From the NCBI GenBank assembly GCA_022577435.1, contig JAKOON010000018.1:11234096-11298095 (forward strand): 64,000 nucleotides of DNA, given 5' to 3'. The notes under the pieces were generated by a model that saw only the letters and a program-made list of their open reading frames with translations, was not told the DNA's origin and searched no databases. Both the position numbers and the translations under genes were made by a program. Positions 1 to 35,950 of this stretch are shown piece after piece (position 1 is the stretch's first letter; every line of letters starts with the position of its first letter). The DNA is from Embiotoca jacksoni (lineage: Eukaryota > Chordata > Actinopteri > Embiotocidae).

Positions 1-210
1 CGGAGTTCGACGGATAGGAAACCGAGATTAAATGAAGGAAATGCGGAGTGTCGCTGTGTTGCAGACCGCACGGGTTTGCCGGCGACTTCTGGAAGACTCG
101 ACGGGCGCGGAGGGCGGAACCAAGTCCTGTTCCCCGCGTCTTATAACACACTTGCACTCGCATGTATTCAGTATAACAGCACTTAATTAACTAATGGAAT
201 TAAAAAAAAT
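1..210. promoter_or_regulatory. CpG-dense block at the window edge, probable mtrr promoter region
   Basis: Roughly the first 145 bases are GC-rich with many CpG dinucleotides, then the sequence changes abruptly to AT-rich DNA. This is the only CpG-dense stretch upstream of the mtrr start codon, so it is the best promoter or 5' UTR candidate in view. In mammals MTRR shares a bidirectional promoter with FASTKD3, and a divergent gene may lie just outside the left edge. No coding exon of that gene is recognisable here. A short Arg-containing plus-strand frame (ATG at 32 and 41, stop near 190) exists but has no supporting splice site. Confidence 0.35.
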
Positions 211-286
211 TATTGAGAAAAAAAAACTATTTCAAGCTTTTCATGTAGAATAGTTTTAGAATAGAATTGGAAAGATTTTTTTTTGT

Positions 287-406
287 GTGTGTAATGTGGT
301 TCCTTCCGATCACGGTCAGTCTGAGATGTACTCTCGCGTGAATTCAGTGATGTTAAAATGCCACGAGAAGGAGCGGACGGTGGATTTCCAGAGCATTTTT
401 GCGAAG
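287..406 (+). other. mtrr: candidate 5' exon of mtrr with an upstream open frame
   Basis: A good splice donor (AAG followed by GTAAAA) lies at 406/407. An open frame with ATGs at 326 and 350 runs to it. Joined to the exon acceptor at 1270, this frame would end at a TGA (1279–1281) just inside the mtrr start, giving a short upstream ORF overlapping the main ATG. Choice of this donor is inference; the true first exon could differ or lie off the window. Confidence 0.25.
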
Positions 407-1269
407 GTAAAAACAAATCTTCTGAGAACTTTGTACAGCATCCATTCAACTTTAATGACATTTAAATGTGTGTTCGTAGTTTTAACTGGATATGTTCAGC
501 GCAAAAAGTCTCCATCCGGGGATCAAACATTGTTTTGTCCAGAGTGGGTTAGTTAGTTATAAGCTGCCGGTTATTGCTGACTTTCAGCTAAAATGACCTG
601 TAAAGCGGCTGGTTTTGATTTTTTTTTTTTTTTGAAGAGACAAACAACACGCTCATATCCGCGTGTAATATTATAGTAATTGCTGTTAACGACAAAATCT
701 TGACGTAACGTCCGGGTACTGTATGTATTCAGGGCTGCTGGTGTGTCTTGTGAATAGAGATGGAAACCTGCAGGTTTTCTGGGGACTAATACGTGTGGAA
801 ATTTGTGTGATAAAACCAAATTAATAAGTTGGCTATACAGTTGAAAGGGGACAGCAAATACTACCTCAATGTCTTAAATATAACTGTGGTAACGTGGCCG
901 GACAATGTTTCTTGAGAAGGATATGAGTAATGATACCCTTATAACGAGTATAGTTGTGTGCACACATGCTTTACTGGGGGACTTGAATATTTTTTTTAAT
1001 AAAAATATTCTATAATATATATCTATCTTATTTTATGTATACGTATTTGTAATTTTTTTCATATTGTGTGCACCTTTTTTGTGTTTCTATGCTGCTGTCA
1101 TGACTAAATTTCCCCAACTTAATAAAGTCCAACCATGTCGACAATGTTAATGCTATAAGTAACACTTCTGCTTTCCCCTATTTTGAAAAGTCCTAAAGTC
1201 TTTTGTGAAAAAAGGTCTAATAAGAAATGTTACTGAGGAACATATTAATCTACAAACTATTTTTTTTAG
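407..1269 (+). other. mtrr: probable first intron / 5' flank of mtrr
   Basis: AT-rich sequence with T-runs (619–634, 985–995) and no recognisable coding segment. It ends in a T-rich tract and an AG acceptor at 1268–1269, immediately before the start-codon exon. No interspersed repeat recognised. Confidence 0.4.
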
Positions 1270-1270
1270 C

Positions 1271-25436
<24,166 letters not shown>

Positions 25437-25520
25437 CAGTGGAAGTCGAGATAAGGGCATATTGCAGTATCCGCTCAGCTTTCTTACACCTTCAAATAAA
25501 AAAAAAATAAAAATATTCAG
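25437..25520 (+). terminator. mtrr: mtrr 3' UTR with poly(A) signal AATAAA
   Basis: AATAAA at 25495–25500, about 60 nt after the stop codon, followed by an A-rich run that overlaps a second AATAAA-like hexamer. This would give a very short 3' UTR. The exact cleavage site is inferred, and later hexamers (for example near 26303) could extend it. Confidence 0.6.
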
Positions 25521-26390
25521 CATACTCAGCTGTAACCGCCAGAACCATAAAATTGTGTATGCTGAAGCCCGGAGGAAGTTTACACCACACAACGCTACCA
25601 AGATGGAATTTACCTTGCTGACCTGGGGATATCAGTTTACTACATCATCTTAGGCTTTTCCTCTTCTCTGAACAGAAATGACCTTGGTCAGGGCATTGGT
25701 GCTGGAGATTGGTCCTGCAGTCTGAAAAGGCTTTTAGTGCAGACGAGCCTCCTCCTCTTCATCCTTCCTGGGGAAAATGCATTTACTTCCGTCGGCTGTG
25801 ATGGAGTGATTTAGAAGAGAATAAGAACTCCATGCCGTTTCCATCTCGATTGGAGTAATACCCAGCTCTCAAATAACACACACAAAACTTGTTTATTGTC
25901 ATTCAGGGAAGGAAGAAATATTTTTTTTTCAAGAGTTATTTGTTTTTGGAATGTGCCACAGTTTACCTCTGAAGACATAATCAGTCCAAATTCAAGAATA
26001 ACAGAGAATGTGATCCTAAAAAACGGTTACCAGTTGCATAATTTAGGTCATGGGGATGATTTATCATCACAGTGTGCTCAGGATCAAGCGAAGAGAGGTG
26101 CATTTCAATGATAATGTGCAACCCTGACCAAAGCAATTTATCTGACTGACTTTGTTTGTCTGTCTGCCCCCACATACCCAGCAGACTGCCAGTCAGAGAC
26201 TGCAAGAGACAATGAACTCCAACTTTTCTAAGTCCTGAAAAACCAACTAAAATCTCCCAAACTGTGGATAAAACAAACACATCTGTGCTATGTGTGATCA
26301 GGAATAAAAAGATATTTCACAGTAAACTGTTGTCTTGTGTTTTCCTTTCTTGTGCACAGACATGTGTGTTTGTGGATGACCTTACACGCG

Positions 26391-26416
26391 CACACACACA
26401 CACACACACACACACG
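26391..26416. repeat. short (CA)n tract flanked by CGCG
   Basis: CA repeat bounded on both sides by CGCG. Confidence 0.9.
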
Positions 26417-28252
26417 CGCATTTGAAGTGTGTGGGTGTGGGACGACTGGAAGCTTTCTCTGCATCTTTGAGAGGCAATGGGAATTATTTGAGAACTAATG
26501 GACTCTGATTGATTGGGGGTGATTGTTTTATTTAAATTTGAAGATAATTTGATTGTTCAAGGTGACTTTGGTCAGAAGATGAAGGTGTACTCTGCTAATT
26601 GAAGGCTTTTCGCAATGGGCCTCTTAGTGCAGCCCAGAGCCCCAGAGAGAGGCTTCTCAGAATTAAATCTTCTAACAGCAGTCTTTTTATTTATCCTCTT
26701 GTAGGGAGGGGAGAGAAAAACATGTTTACAATCTCTGCCGCCCGGGCGTCTATGACACCGCACTCGCTGTGTTTTTTGAGCCGAGTAAACAGAACATTCA
26801 TTGTCGCAGAAAAACAATCCCTCATTGTGAATAATTGGTTTAATACAGTGTTGCTGAAGGTAGAGCTGTCCTTGTGTTTGTCCAGGCGCAGCTTGGCTGC
26901 TCCTCCTCACCACCGTCTCTGTCCTGCTGCTTCGCCAAGTCACAAGAGCAGAAGAGGACAAAATCAAAATAATGATGCTGTGTTCGCCCAACAGCATCAC
27001 CAATATCATCCCACACTCCCATGAGCACACATGATAGCCTTCATTTAATGCAAGACACCAATTTGTTGTTGGAGACACAAACTGGCGAACATGTCGTAAT
27101 AAGTTTAATTAAAGTGACTGATCATTAAAGTACACTTTGAGCTGCACTGCCCTTATTTACCTACCTTATGAAAATGCCCTCGTCCCCACTTAAAAAATGA
27201 CCCCAGTGTAGACAGAGAGCCCGCCGGCTGCTTATGCCACCCTGTCCAGCGACCACCTAGGACTGATGAAGTTTTAAATTATGTCTTCATAATTAAAAAG
27301 CTTCACAGTGGCTCTTTTTTGTCCTGCAGCAAGAGTGAAAGACCGAGCTGAGGAGATGGTCAGGAATAAATCAGAGCACTGGAGGTCAGTGCGACCGCAG
27401 AACAGTAGCACCTCCATGATAGATGCCCCTTGTTAGGAATGGCTTAAATGAAGCAGAAAGATGTGTGCTGAAGATAATGACTGTTATTATGGAAGTGTTG
27501 AGTGAGCCAAGTGGGGAGATGCACTTTATGTCAATGAGCTCAGAGATTTTTGAAAAGACCTGCTTAACATTGGACTCCTCGGTGCAGAAAATACAATGAT
27601 GAGGAGAGTAACTGGAACCTCCTCCACTCTCCCCCTCCTTGAGCTCTACAAGGATGGTGCCTTAATTAGGCAAGTGGCAGGATGTCCAAATCATTTGACT
27701 CAGGTCTGTGGATAATGCGAGTGCAGTTTAGACAACAGCACTAGTTAGAAGAGTAAACAGTTAGTGGAAACCAAGTTTTGTCCCTTATGACAAAACTTTG
27801 GAGGATTCGGGGGAGTAGGCAGAGATATGTACCTGTGTTTGTGTGCATGCTGATGAGGTATGGGACTTAGTGATAAAGATTTCTTTCAGGTACACTACAA
27901 CATGCAATTTGCTAGGCTCAGTTTTGAAATTTTGAACAGATTTCTAGCAAAGCATGACGACTTAATTTCTCTATATTTTCCTCATTTTTGCTCAGTTCCT
28001 GTAGCTGAAATCCCCAACACTGTAATTTCTGTTTCAAAGCTGTCAAGAATTTTAACTCCAGTCTTCTTGCCTCTGTGCACATGGAGTAAATCTTCATCTT
28101 CTTCGAGTTCTTCCAGCTTCTTTGTTTCAGTTTTGTTGTGTCATTAAAAAAAGGACACTTGCTCTCCGCCTCAGCTGTTCTCAGTCTGCCATCAATGACA
28201 CTGTAATGTCAACTCAGCTCTTTGATGATGTGGTAGCAATGACAGCCATGTA

Positions 28253-28254
<2 letters not shown>

Positions 28255-28331
<77 letters not shown>
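28255..28331. repeat. (CA)n microsatellite, ~77 bp
   Basis: Uninterrupted CA tract followed by CTCACTCACT. Confidence 0.97.
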
Positions 28332-28335
<4 letters not shown>

Positions 28336-30650
28336 TCACTAATACACGCACACAGATACACACTGAGAGCCACAGTCAGTCTGCTTTCCAGCGTCCCAGC
28401 TGTGCACAAACACTTTAACTTTAGCATCTGTCAGGAGTGCTGGAGGAAAATCTATGTTTTTCTATAAAGGCTGCAGCGCCTCTATTGAGTTTCCCGTTTT
28501 CACTGTGAGACACCAGTGTTGTTCTGGTCTCTGTTTATTGATGCAGCAGGAAAGATACACCCGCATCCGATTTGGCAGAACAAACGTTTGCTGTAATTGA
28601 TGCTGGCGGGAGGCGAGAGTATTCAATAAGGAGGTATTGTTCTCCTCGTGGGGTTAAAGAAATATATTTCTATGTTTAACTGACCAAAGAAAGCATACAC
28701 ACTCAAAAAAAAGTTTTCATATTTTACATGTGATCTGTGGAAGAAAGATTTTTCCATACTAGTCAGGTAGTGTATGTCCAAATGAATTAAGTAGAAACTG
28801 CTTGGCTCATCAAATATATTAACGATGTTTCAGCGATGGATGCGCTTTCTGTCTCCATTTGTCAAAGAAATGTAAAAATTGGTTGGGAATTTTTAAACCT
28901 GCAACGACAGATGAACACTTAGCAGAATTTATAGCCTCCTCAGTCCTGACAGCCATAATGACTTATGCAAATTGGAGGTTAAGTGCCAAGATGAGGCTGT
29001 TCAGCAGAAAAAACAGAGATGCAGCGAGCATCGAGGATGGATGGAAGGTGGAAGAAAAGGCAGATGGAAGGATAAACTGTGAGCACCTGACATTTGTCTC
29101 TGTTTGGTGAGTGGGACACGGTGAGCTGTTACCATGTCGCTCGATCAATAATCTGAAAATATCTAAAATGCATGATGAAATTAATTTGAAGATGAAACAG
29201 ATTCCCCACACAGTTTGTCTATCACAGTGCGTGGTGTGGAGATGAATATAAAAAGAATGTGGGCGTGAACTCTCACCTTATGTTTAGTTTGATCTCACGG
29301 TGATATTTCTGCACGTAGAGTCAATAAAATAACAAAAAGATAATAATACAATTCTGAGAAAGTAGACAGCCTGAGGGTTTAGAGCATCACTGCATCGATG
29401 CTTCTCTTTATCACAGGTATCATAGTAATGAGATTGAAATATTGCCATTTAAGTTTTTGTTTGCTGTGTGAATTAGCTTTTTGATGCATCTTAAAGGTAA
29501 TAACAATGTTTTTTTATCCTAAGTCTTTCCCTTGTCCTCTTGCTGAAGCTTCCACCGTGGCACCAGTGACTCTCCTAATCTCACCCAACCCCTGATAAGC
29601 AGCCATGAGCTGTCTGGTGAGGGGGGTTCATCAGTAACAGATTAATGTCCAGCTGTACTCCCTGCACCACGCTGTGAAAGGGATGAACAGAGGCAGAAAA
29701 GTAGAATGACATTGTAAAGAGGGAAAGAGTGACTGTTAAAGCCTGCAAATTGGGTGAAATGTGGAGAAAGAGCAGGGATCGAAAGAGTCACACGAAAACA
29801 ATTTTCCTCTGAGGGGAGAGGGATGAACGGATAAAAATGGCAAATGACAACAGGTAGATGTGCAATGGGAAAATGTGACAGAGGTACCTCAACCCTGAAT
29901 TTATTACTTTGCTTTCAGAGCAGTGGGAGGTGAAGCGGGGTGACTTACAACATCACCGACCCTTTTGCAGATTTGTTTCCTGTAGAGATGGGCTCGGAGT
30001 CATCCTATAACGCCCACGCACACTTTTGGCACATCAATGAAAAAAAATACACCGCAAACTGGCTGTCGTCATATCAAGGGTCCAAGAGTCACGTAAAAAA
30101 TGTTTATACCTTCATCAAACTTGTAACGTGGAAAAGAAGTGATATACAGCCCCTGAGGCAAAAGAATGCATTAAGGATGTATTTAAAAAGGAGCAACTGT
30201 TTGTGTGATTAATCATCGTCCCACAAAGTGACAGCCAGTGTGCATGTAATGGGACAGCTGGGATTTTGCTCAGTAATTACTGTTTTATTGAAAAATCTAT
30301 GTGTACGAAGAGCAATTACAAAGGCTACAACATAAACTGTTTGTACTGCAGTATATCAGCGTTCAAGGCAAATCATGCATCAGTGCAAAAATAGTGTTTT
30401 TTTTGCTCATTTGAGAGATTGGGCTTTAAATGAATTTGATATGCAGAGATATACACACACACATTAAAAGTGGAGATTAAAAACTGCGAAAACAAAAAGG
30501 GCTTCTCAAAAACAGACTTTTAGTCCACCTGAAGTATTAAGGCCCAAAAATACAGTTTACTCAAGACTGTGCAGGCTGAGTGCCAACTGCACTGTGACAT
30601 CAAGACTCCACTGCTCCCGGGTCAAGAAACAATACACATAACTTTGTCCT

Positions 30651-30740
30651 TTAACCTTCCTGTTGTCCTCAGTTCTTTCGTGACCCATTTTCAAAACTAT
30701 TTTGGGTCACGAAAGACCCAAGGACAACAGAAAAGTTTGG
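30651..30740. mobile_element. short hairpin element / MITE fragment with TTAA context
   Basis: Two nested perfect inverted repeats: CTGTTGTCCT (30660–30669) with AGGACAACAG (30721–30730), and CTTTCGTGACCC (30675–30686) with GGGTCACGAAAG (30704–30715), separated by a 17-nt loop. The left side reads TTAACCTTCCTGTTGTCC, the terminal sequence I associate with a very common teleost piggyBac-like non-autonomous element (TTAA target, 'CCTGTTGTCC' ends, 'GGGTCA' subterminal). The right flank lacks a clear TTAA, so the copy is partial. Confidence 0.6.
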
Positions 30741-31009
30741 GTCAAGCAAACAAGATATAGACTGTTACCAGATAACTTTTAAAGCTAGGCAGTAGATGGG
30801 TTTTGCTTTTTCTCCCTGCTTTCAAGCTCACCGTCTCCTCCGCCTGGTATCGCGACCTGAGCCTGTAATACACCCATCAATCCACGAGAGGATAATGTGT
30901 CAGTGTCATGTTTGGCCTCCTCTAGATGTGAAACATACAATCATATGACCAGTGTCAAAATAGGGAGTCATGTGACAAAGTACATAGAGTGATGAAGTGC
31001 CAAATGAGT

Positions 31010-31345
31010 GGTCGGGGTTGGTTGGCTGGAATAAACACATAACTTTCACCTGGATGACCGGTGTTTAAGTCCGTGAGAAAGCAAAAGGTAAACTAGATCT
31101 CTTGTAAGTTGCATACATGGTGTGATGTACTAACAGTAAGTAATGGTCTGTAACGTTGGCTTCTAGTCTTTGATGATGCATCTTAAAGGTAATGATAATG
31201 TTTTCCTAACAAATTGGTTTTGGTGCCTAAACCTTACCAAATTCCAAACCTGAGGCACCTGACTTTTCATGTTTAGGCGCAGCAGAAAGTGAAATTGACA
31301 TGGTATGTTTTAGTGGACTGACGGGTGTATTACCCAGTTTGTATT
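31010..31345. repeat. dispersed teleost repeat ('TTTTGGTGCCTAAACC' type)
   Basis: Landmarks: ACTTTCACCTGGATGACCGG, GTGTTTAAGTCCGTGAG, GATGCATCTTAAAGGTAATG, TTTTCCTAACAAATTGGTTT and TGGTGCCTAAACCTTACC. The 'TTTTCCTAACCAAGT.GTTTTGGTGCCTAAACCTAACC' string is a hallmark of an abundant fish element. The 5' part (…ACCGGTGTTTAAGTCC) is weakly tRNA B-box-like, but I cannot show a tRNA head. Confidence 0.5.
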
Positions 31346-33539
31346 GATATTGGGTTGGTCTCCTGGCAATAGCTTAATTTACTGTACAGGTCCGAGTGTG
31401 TCAATCTTCTCATTTATCATTCACCAAATTCCCAAAACGTCAAACAAAAGTTGTAATTTTTAATGTCACTAATACATTATTGAAACACTGACACCAGACA
31501 CTTTCAGCAACTCCTAAAGGGAAATATCTGGAGCGTTCACTGCTAAATGTTCCACTATTTAGTTTATCACTAGTTAGGTGCTAAATTAGTCTGACTGCCA
31601 TTTGGAGCAGGGAAGGTAGTATACAGCGGTTATGTTTAAGCTCTTTTCACTGGAAACAGTTACTTTCAATGTCTCAAAAAGGTGGACGAGAACACAGAGA
31701 ATCAAATGCAGGACGTAAAGCCAAAAGATGGAAGGAATTTACGCACACAGTCATTTGAGCCACTGTTAATACAATAAATTTGTGTATCTTTAATATAATC
31801 TTCATCCAATCGCTACTTGATATCTGAGGGGGTTAAAACAAAAACTCACTCTTCTTCACACTGCTCTCAAGTCATCACCTTCTTGAGACCAACACCATTG
31901 GAAAACTATATTCCAGAATACATTTCATCAAAAGACCAAACACTTGCATGCACAGACATTCAGTAAAACTTAAAAAAAACAAAAAACAACAACAACCAAC
32001 CAACCAAAAAAAACAAAAAACCTTTAAACTGGGGTTTGATCCATAGCCAGTGATTAAAAACAGCTTAAACATGGCACTTTTCTTTGGGAGCTGTGATGAT
32101 GCCACAATACTCTGCCACGGCTGTTGCTAAGTAACTGGTACAGCAACTGATCTTTTCATCACTGCGCTAATATTATAGAGGGCTTCATTATTTGCAGTCA
32201 TCACATCTCAGTTTGAAAGTAGTGGCAACAACACAACTCTCAAGTGCGATGTCGTTTTGCTGACAGTAATGATGAAAGAAAATGGGACAGTCCTTCACAA
32301 CAAGCGCTCCACATTAAGTTCCACTTGCAGCTCTGGTGTTTAGTTTTCATCATAGGGTATAAACAAATAGGTAAACTATGGGACATTCTCAGTAAGGAAT
32401 TACAGAGGCCCTGCTCCTCCACTCGCTGTAATCATCTGCTGATTTGAGTTTTCAAATGGCTGCAAATGCAGAACAGCTCCCAAAACAAACAGTGTACAAA
32501 ATAAACTGATTCTTTCTCCTTTTGTGACGCATTGAAACATTATTTGCCTATAATTCATTGAATTTTAATTGCACTGCACATTACACAAGTTTTAATTGAT
32601 AAAAGCCACTGTGATGAAAATATAACGAAAGGTCAATGTGCATTAGTTCAACTGTTCAACAAAGTGTAAAGATGAAACTTGCAACACAAAGTCCTGAATA
32701 ATTCATTCATTAACACCCTGTTGTTCATGCATTTCAAACATCGGCATTGATGATTAAGCTACTGTTCATTAAAAATAAATAAAAATAAAGCTTTAAAAAA
32801 TTGTTGTTGCACCAAACTTGCTTTTGAAGACTTCATCGTGCTGCGGCTACAAGAAATGTACACCTACAGTATATTTAAGGAGAATTAAATTGAAGTTACA
32901 AACTTCTGTTCATCATTTTCTACTTCTTATGAGCCTTTTTCATAGCAGACATTCTGACTTCTCATTGATGCTTCTCCAGGAAAACGTAGTGCACAATACA
33001 AGAAATCTGAGACAGAAAGTGTTGAAAGGAACCCAGACGTGATTTTTTTTTTTTTTTTTCTGTGCCCTTCATCACTGTGAAATGTAAAATCGTTCCTGAA
33101 AAAAAAGCCATCAAAAAGGAAAAAGAAAAATCTTGATAGTGCTTTCATAAGGGACACCTTTTAATGCATTTGAAGCTGAAGTGTTATTTAGAGTAATCAA
33201 ATGCTTCTATCGGTGATATCTTTCTTTTAATCTGGCAAAGAAGGTCATGTTTTGGTTGCCTTGTGCAATCTTTTTTTATTTTCTTCTGGGAAATGAGGTT
33301 ATCAATAACTGGTGACAGGTGACACATTAATGTATTCGATCTGCAGCCACATATAATCACTCTCTTTCTCTGCACTAAAATTGGTCTGGATTATGGCTGT
33401 TGTGTTTCGAATTAGAAATCAGAATTAATACTGCTGAGATTGTTTTCAAGAATTTAAGACTTTAAAACAGTCTTTTGTTATGAAGTCATTTTAGACAGCA
33501 CAGTAATGTTTCTGTGGTTAAAACATGGGAAGTCGTGTG
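31346..33539. other. intergenic DNA, no gene seen
   Basis: AT-rich DNA with A-rich low-complexity sequence (31971–32020) and a T19 run near 33043–33060. No coding or repeat family recognised. Confidence 0.7.
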
Positions 33540-33775
33540 CAAGTTATGAAGACAAACTCTGCATGATTAAAATTACAAATTACTAGCTTAACATCCAACT
33601 AAAAATTAACTTCAATGGCCTCTGCCATTTCCATAAACATCAGCAAACATGTCACAACCCGAGGCTTATAGACATGTTTTAGTTTCGACGTTGAGAATAC
33701 TACAAGATGGGTCTGTTCATATGGACTCTTCTCTCGTGTACACGGAGAAAACGACCCCATTTGAACGCATCATAT
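33540..33775. repeat. dispersed repeat, copy 1
   Basis: Shares CATGATTAAAATTACAAATT, TAGCTTAACATCCAACTAAA, CTGCCATTTCCATAAACATC and GACCCCATTTGAAC with the block at 35751–35950 (same order and strand). I recognise the 'AACATCCAACTAAAA … GCCGCCATTTCAGAAAACGT' string as a common percomorph element. This copy keeps an internal segment (TTTCGACGTTGAGAATACTA) missing in copy 2. Confidence 0.7.
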
Positions 33776-35569
33776 GAAATGACCATTTTATCAGCAGTGA
33801 AATACCCTTTAACCAACAGCTGAGAGCCAAGACAGCTGAATAACACTGTGGTCACTACAAGTAGATATCTTACGACAAGATCGCATATTTTGGCATTAAC
33901 AATACATTTTCAGTAGGTTACTGATACAGTCGGTATTTGCGACTTGCCAACATTTCCTAACGTTGAAAACACAACATTGCTGAAATTAGTTCTTCTTTAA
34001 AATGTATTATCTGATTCATTTAGTTGTATAAAAATGTAATTTTACGATATTTTAGTACACCATTAAATCCTAATTCTATTAATTGTGTCTGTGATTTGCT
34101 TGCTGTGACAAGCAAGACCCTCCAATGGAAGAGGTCGACTGCTTAAGTGCCAATAAGAATAATAACAACCATAACAGAACAAGCAGTGTAGTAAGTGATG
34201 ATGTATTTGGATTCAACTTGAATGCAATCACATGCAAGCAACAATATCCAGCCTATCAGGGTGATTGATTTCTCCAGTAAACATGCCCAGAAGCTACCAA
34301 TTTTTAGCAGCCGCAATGACGCCACACAAATATATCACTTGTGGTGTGGCTTTACTCTCAGTCCACTTGCTCATGTCGGGTTCATGTACTGTGTTTTAAC
34401 CTCAGCAATATACTATCATGACATGCTGCTCACTCGTTTATTGCAGTTCCTGCTTGTTCTGTTCAATCCAGTGGCTTTAAATTCTGGTTGTTCGCTTGCA
34501 CGACTGCTCATTTGCACTTCCAACAGCGAGTTAATTGCAGTTAACGGTGATCACCTGGGTTTCCAGGTGTAACTCAGTCCCTGATTAGGTAGCTTGAATA
34601 ATAAACAGCTGTGGGCAGTGAGGACCAGGATCCAAGGTTACTGCTCCAGCAAGCTCTTGTTTCTCTTCTTGGTACTGTCTGCTATTAAAACTAATAAATT
34701 GAAAAGGCTTGGTTTCGTACCATCCTTAAAAAATACCTCATCAGAATAATGAAAAACTCATCGACTATAATAGTCTGCAATATATTTCCCTTGAGAGCTA
34801 AACCACATGCTTATGTATGCATGTTTGTATGCCATGTACACGCACACACACCTTTGACAACAGCTGAAGCCTAAATTTTGCTGTTTATCTGCAGTGGCAG
34901 TGGTTCTGCGATAAATCACGTCTCTGACAGATATCTCTGGGTTTCATGCAAGCTCATGATCCCCGCTCTGAGAGAGTGGAGACTGAATGAAACATTTAAG
35001 TGCTGAGAATATTTTCTGCAAATCTCACAGGAGGCTGGACAAAGCTGGAGTCAAAAAGTTGAGTAAGACGTGGATCGTCTAGTGAATTTTCTTGTGAGAG
35101 GGTAGAGTCGGGGGTTAGAAAACAAATGCATCATATCTACCAACAATATTGAATAAAAAATTGTGGGAAGGAAGCATTTGCTCTTGAACAATCTGGTTTA
35201 CAGTATGAAGTGCTGCCAATAGCCTATAACAGGGGTATCATTTTGCAAATATTGGCATGATAATTTGGGAGATTTATGAAACATACCACCTTCTAACAGC
35301 TATTGTATGAAAATACAAAGCACTGCACTTTAAAATAGTACAAAACAAAAATAGAAAGTAACCTTTATGAAGGTCTTGGATATTTTTGTTCTGCTTTTAA
35401 CTGGAGAGTAGCTACATTCAACTTCTTGTCCTCATGGTGCTCCCTGCAGAGAGGAGCCTGTTGCATGCAGTACAAGAAAAAAAGTCTGGGTTCTTTCCTC
35501 CTGAGAAATCTCAAAGCTGAAATCAGTTGTCGCAGGCAAAATTGAGATTTGCTGATGTCTAATGCTGCG
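33776..35569. other. intergenic DNA, no gene seen
   Basis: No exons recognised. The part at 34520–34650 (GAGTTAATTGCAGTTAACGG, TTCCAGGTGTAACTCAGTCC, GAGGACCAGGATCCAAGG) resembles a degraded interspersed repeat, but I cannot name it. Confidence 0.6.
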
Positions 35570-35950
35570 TTAAAATGGAACTCGTGAAAACACTGTTGCT
35601 TGGCAACGTGGACAGCGTCCAGAAGCCACAGAGGCTAACAACTTAGCTAAGTAACAGGCGAGTAACGTTATGCAGGAAATGCAAAGGCACCGAGGGAAAA
35701 GATGAGGCGGTTGGGAAAATCAACATTTTCCTCAGACGTAGGGTATTATCCAAGTCATGAAGAGAAACTCCATGCGACTAAAATTACAAATATGTTAGCT
35801 TAACATCCAACTAAAAACTAAGTCCCATGGTCGCTGCCATTTCAGAAAACGTCAGCCAACACGTCACAACTTTGGGGCCATTCTTCTCGTAAACTCTTCC
35901 CGGTAAATACGGCCCCATTTAAACAGAATCAGTTCGTGGTCCTTGTATCG
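35570..35950. repeat. dispersed repeat, copy 2 (longer 5' part)
   Basis: From about 35751 this aligns with copy 1 at 33540. It also has upstream sequence (GTTGCTTGGCAACGTGGACA, GAGGCTAACAACTTAGCTAA) and downstream sequence (CCTTGTATCGCATGCATCC) that probably belong to the full element. Relative to copy 1 it lacks about 50 bp in the middle. Both copies are diverged, so this is not a recent tandem duplication. Confidence 0.65.

Larger units (their letters stand above)
25521..30650. other. intergenic DNA downstream of mtrr, no gene seen
   Basis: About 5 kb without recognisable exons. It contains short CA tracts (26391–26416, 28255–28331). Open frames of 140–170 codons around 26.6–27.1 kb on both strands overlap each other and show no conserved motif. 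A stretch at 29482–29514 recurs at 31174–31205. Confidence 0.7.

Noticed and set aside
32..190. Plus-strand 53-codon frame with an Arg-rich, mitochondrial-leader-like start
   Set aside because: In a CpG-rich block at the window edge with no donor that would join it to mtrr in frame; may be chance.
26572..27078. 168-codon minus-strand and 141-codon plus-strand open frames
   Set aside because: They overlap each other on opposite strands, have no recognisable domain or splice support, and lie in the intergenic flank.
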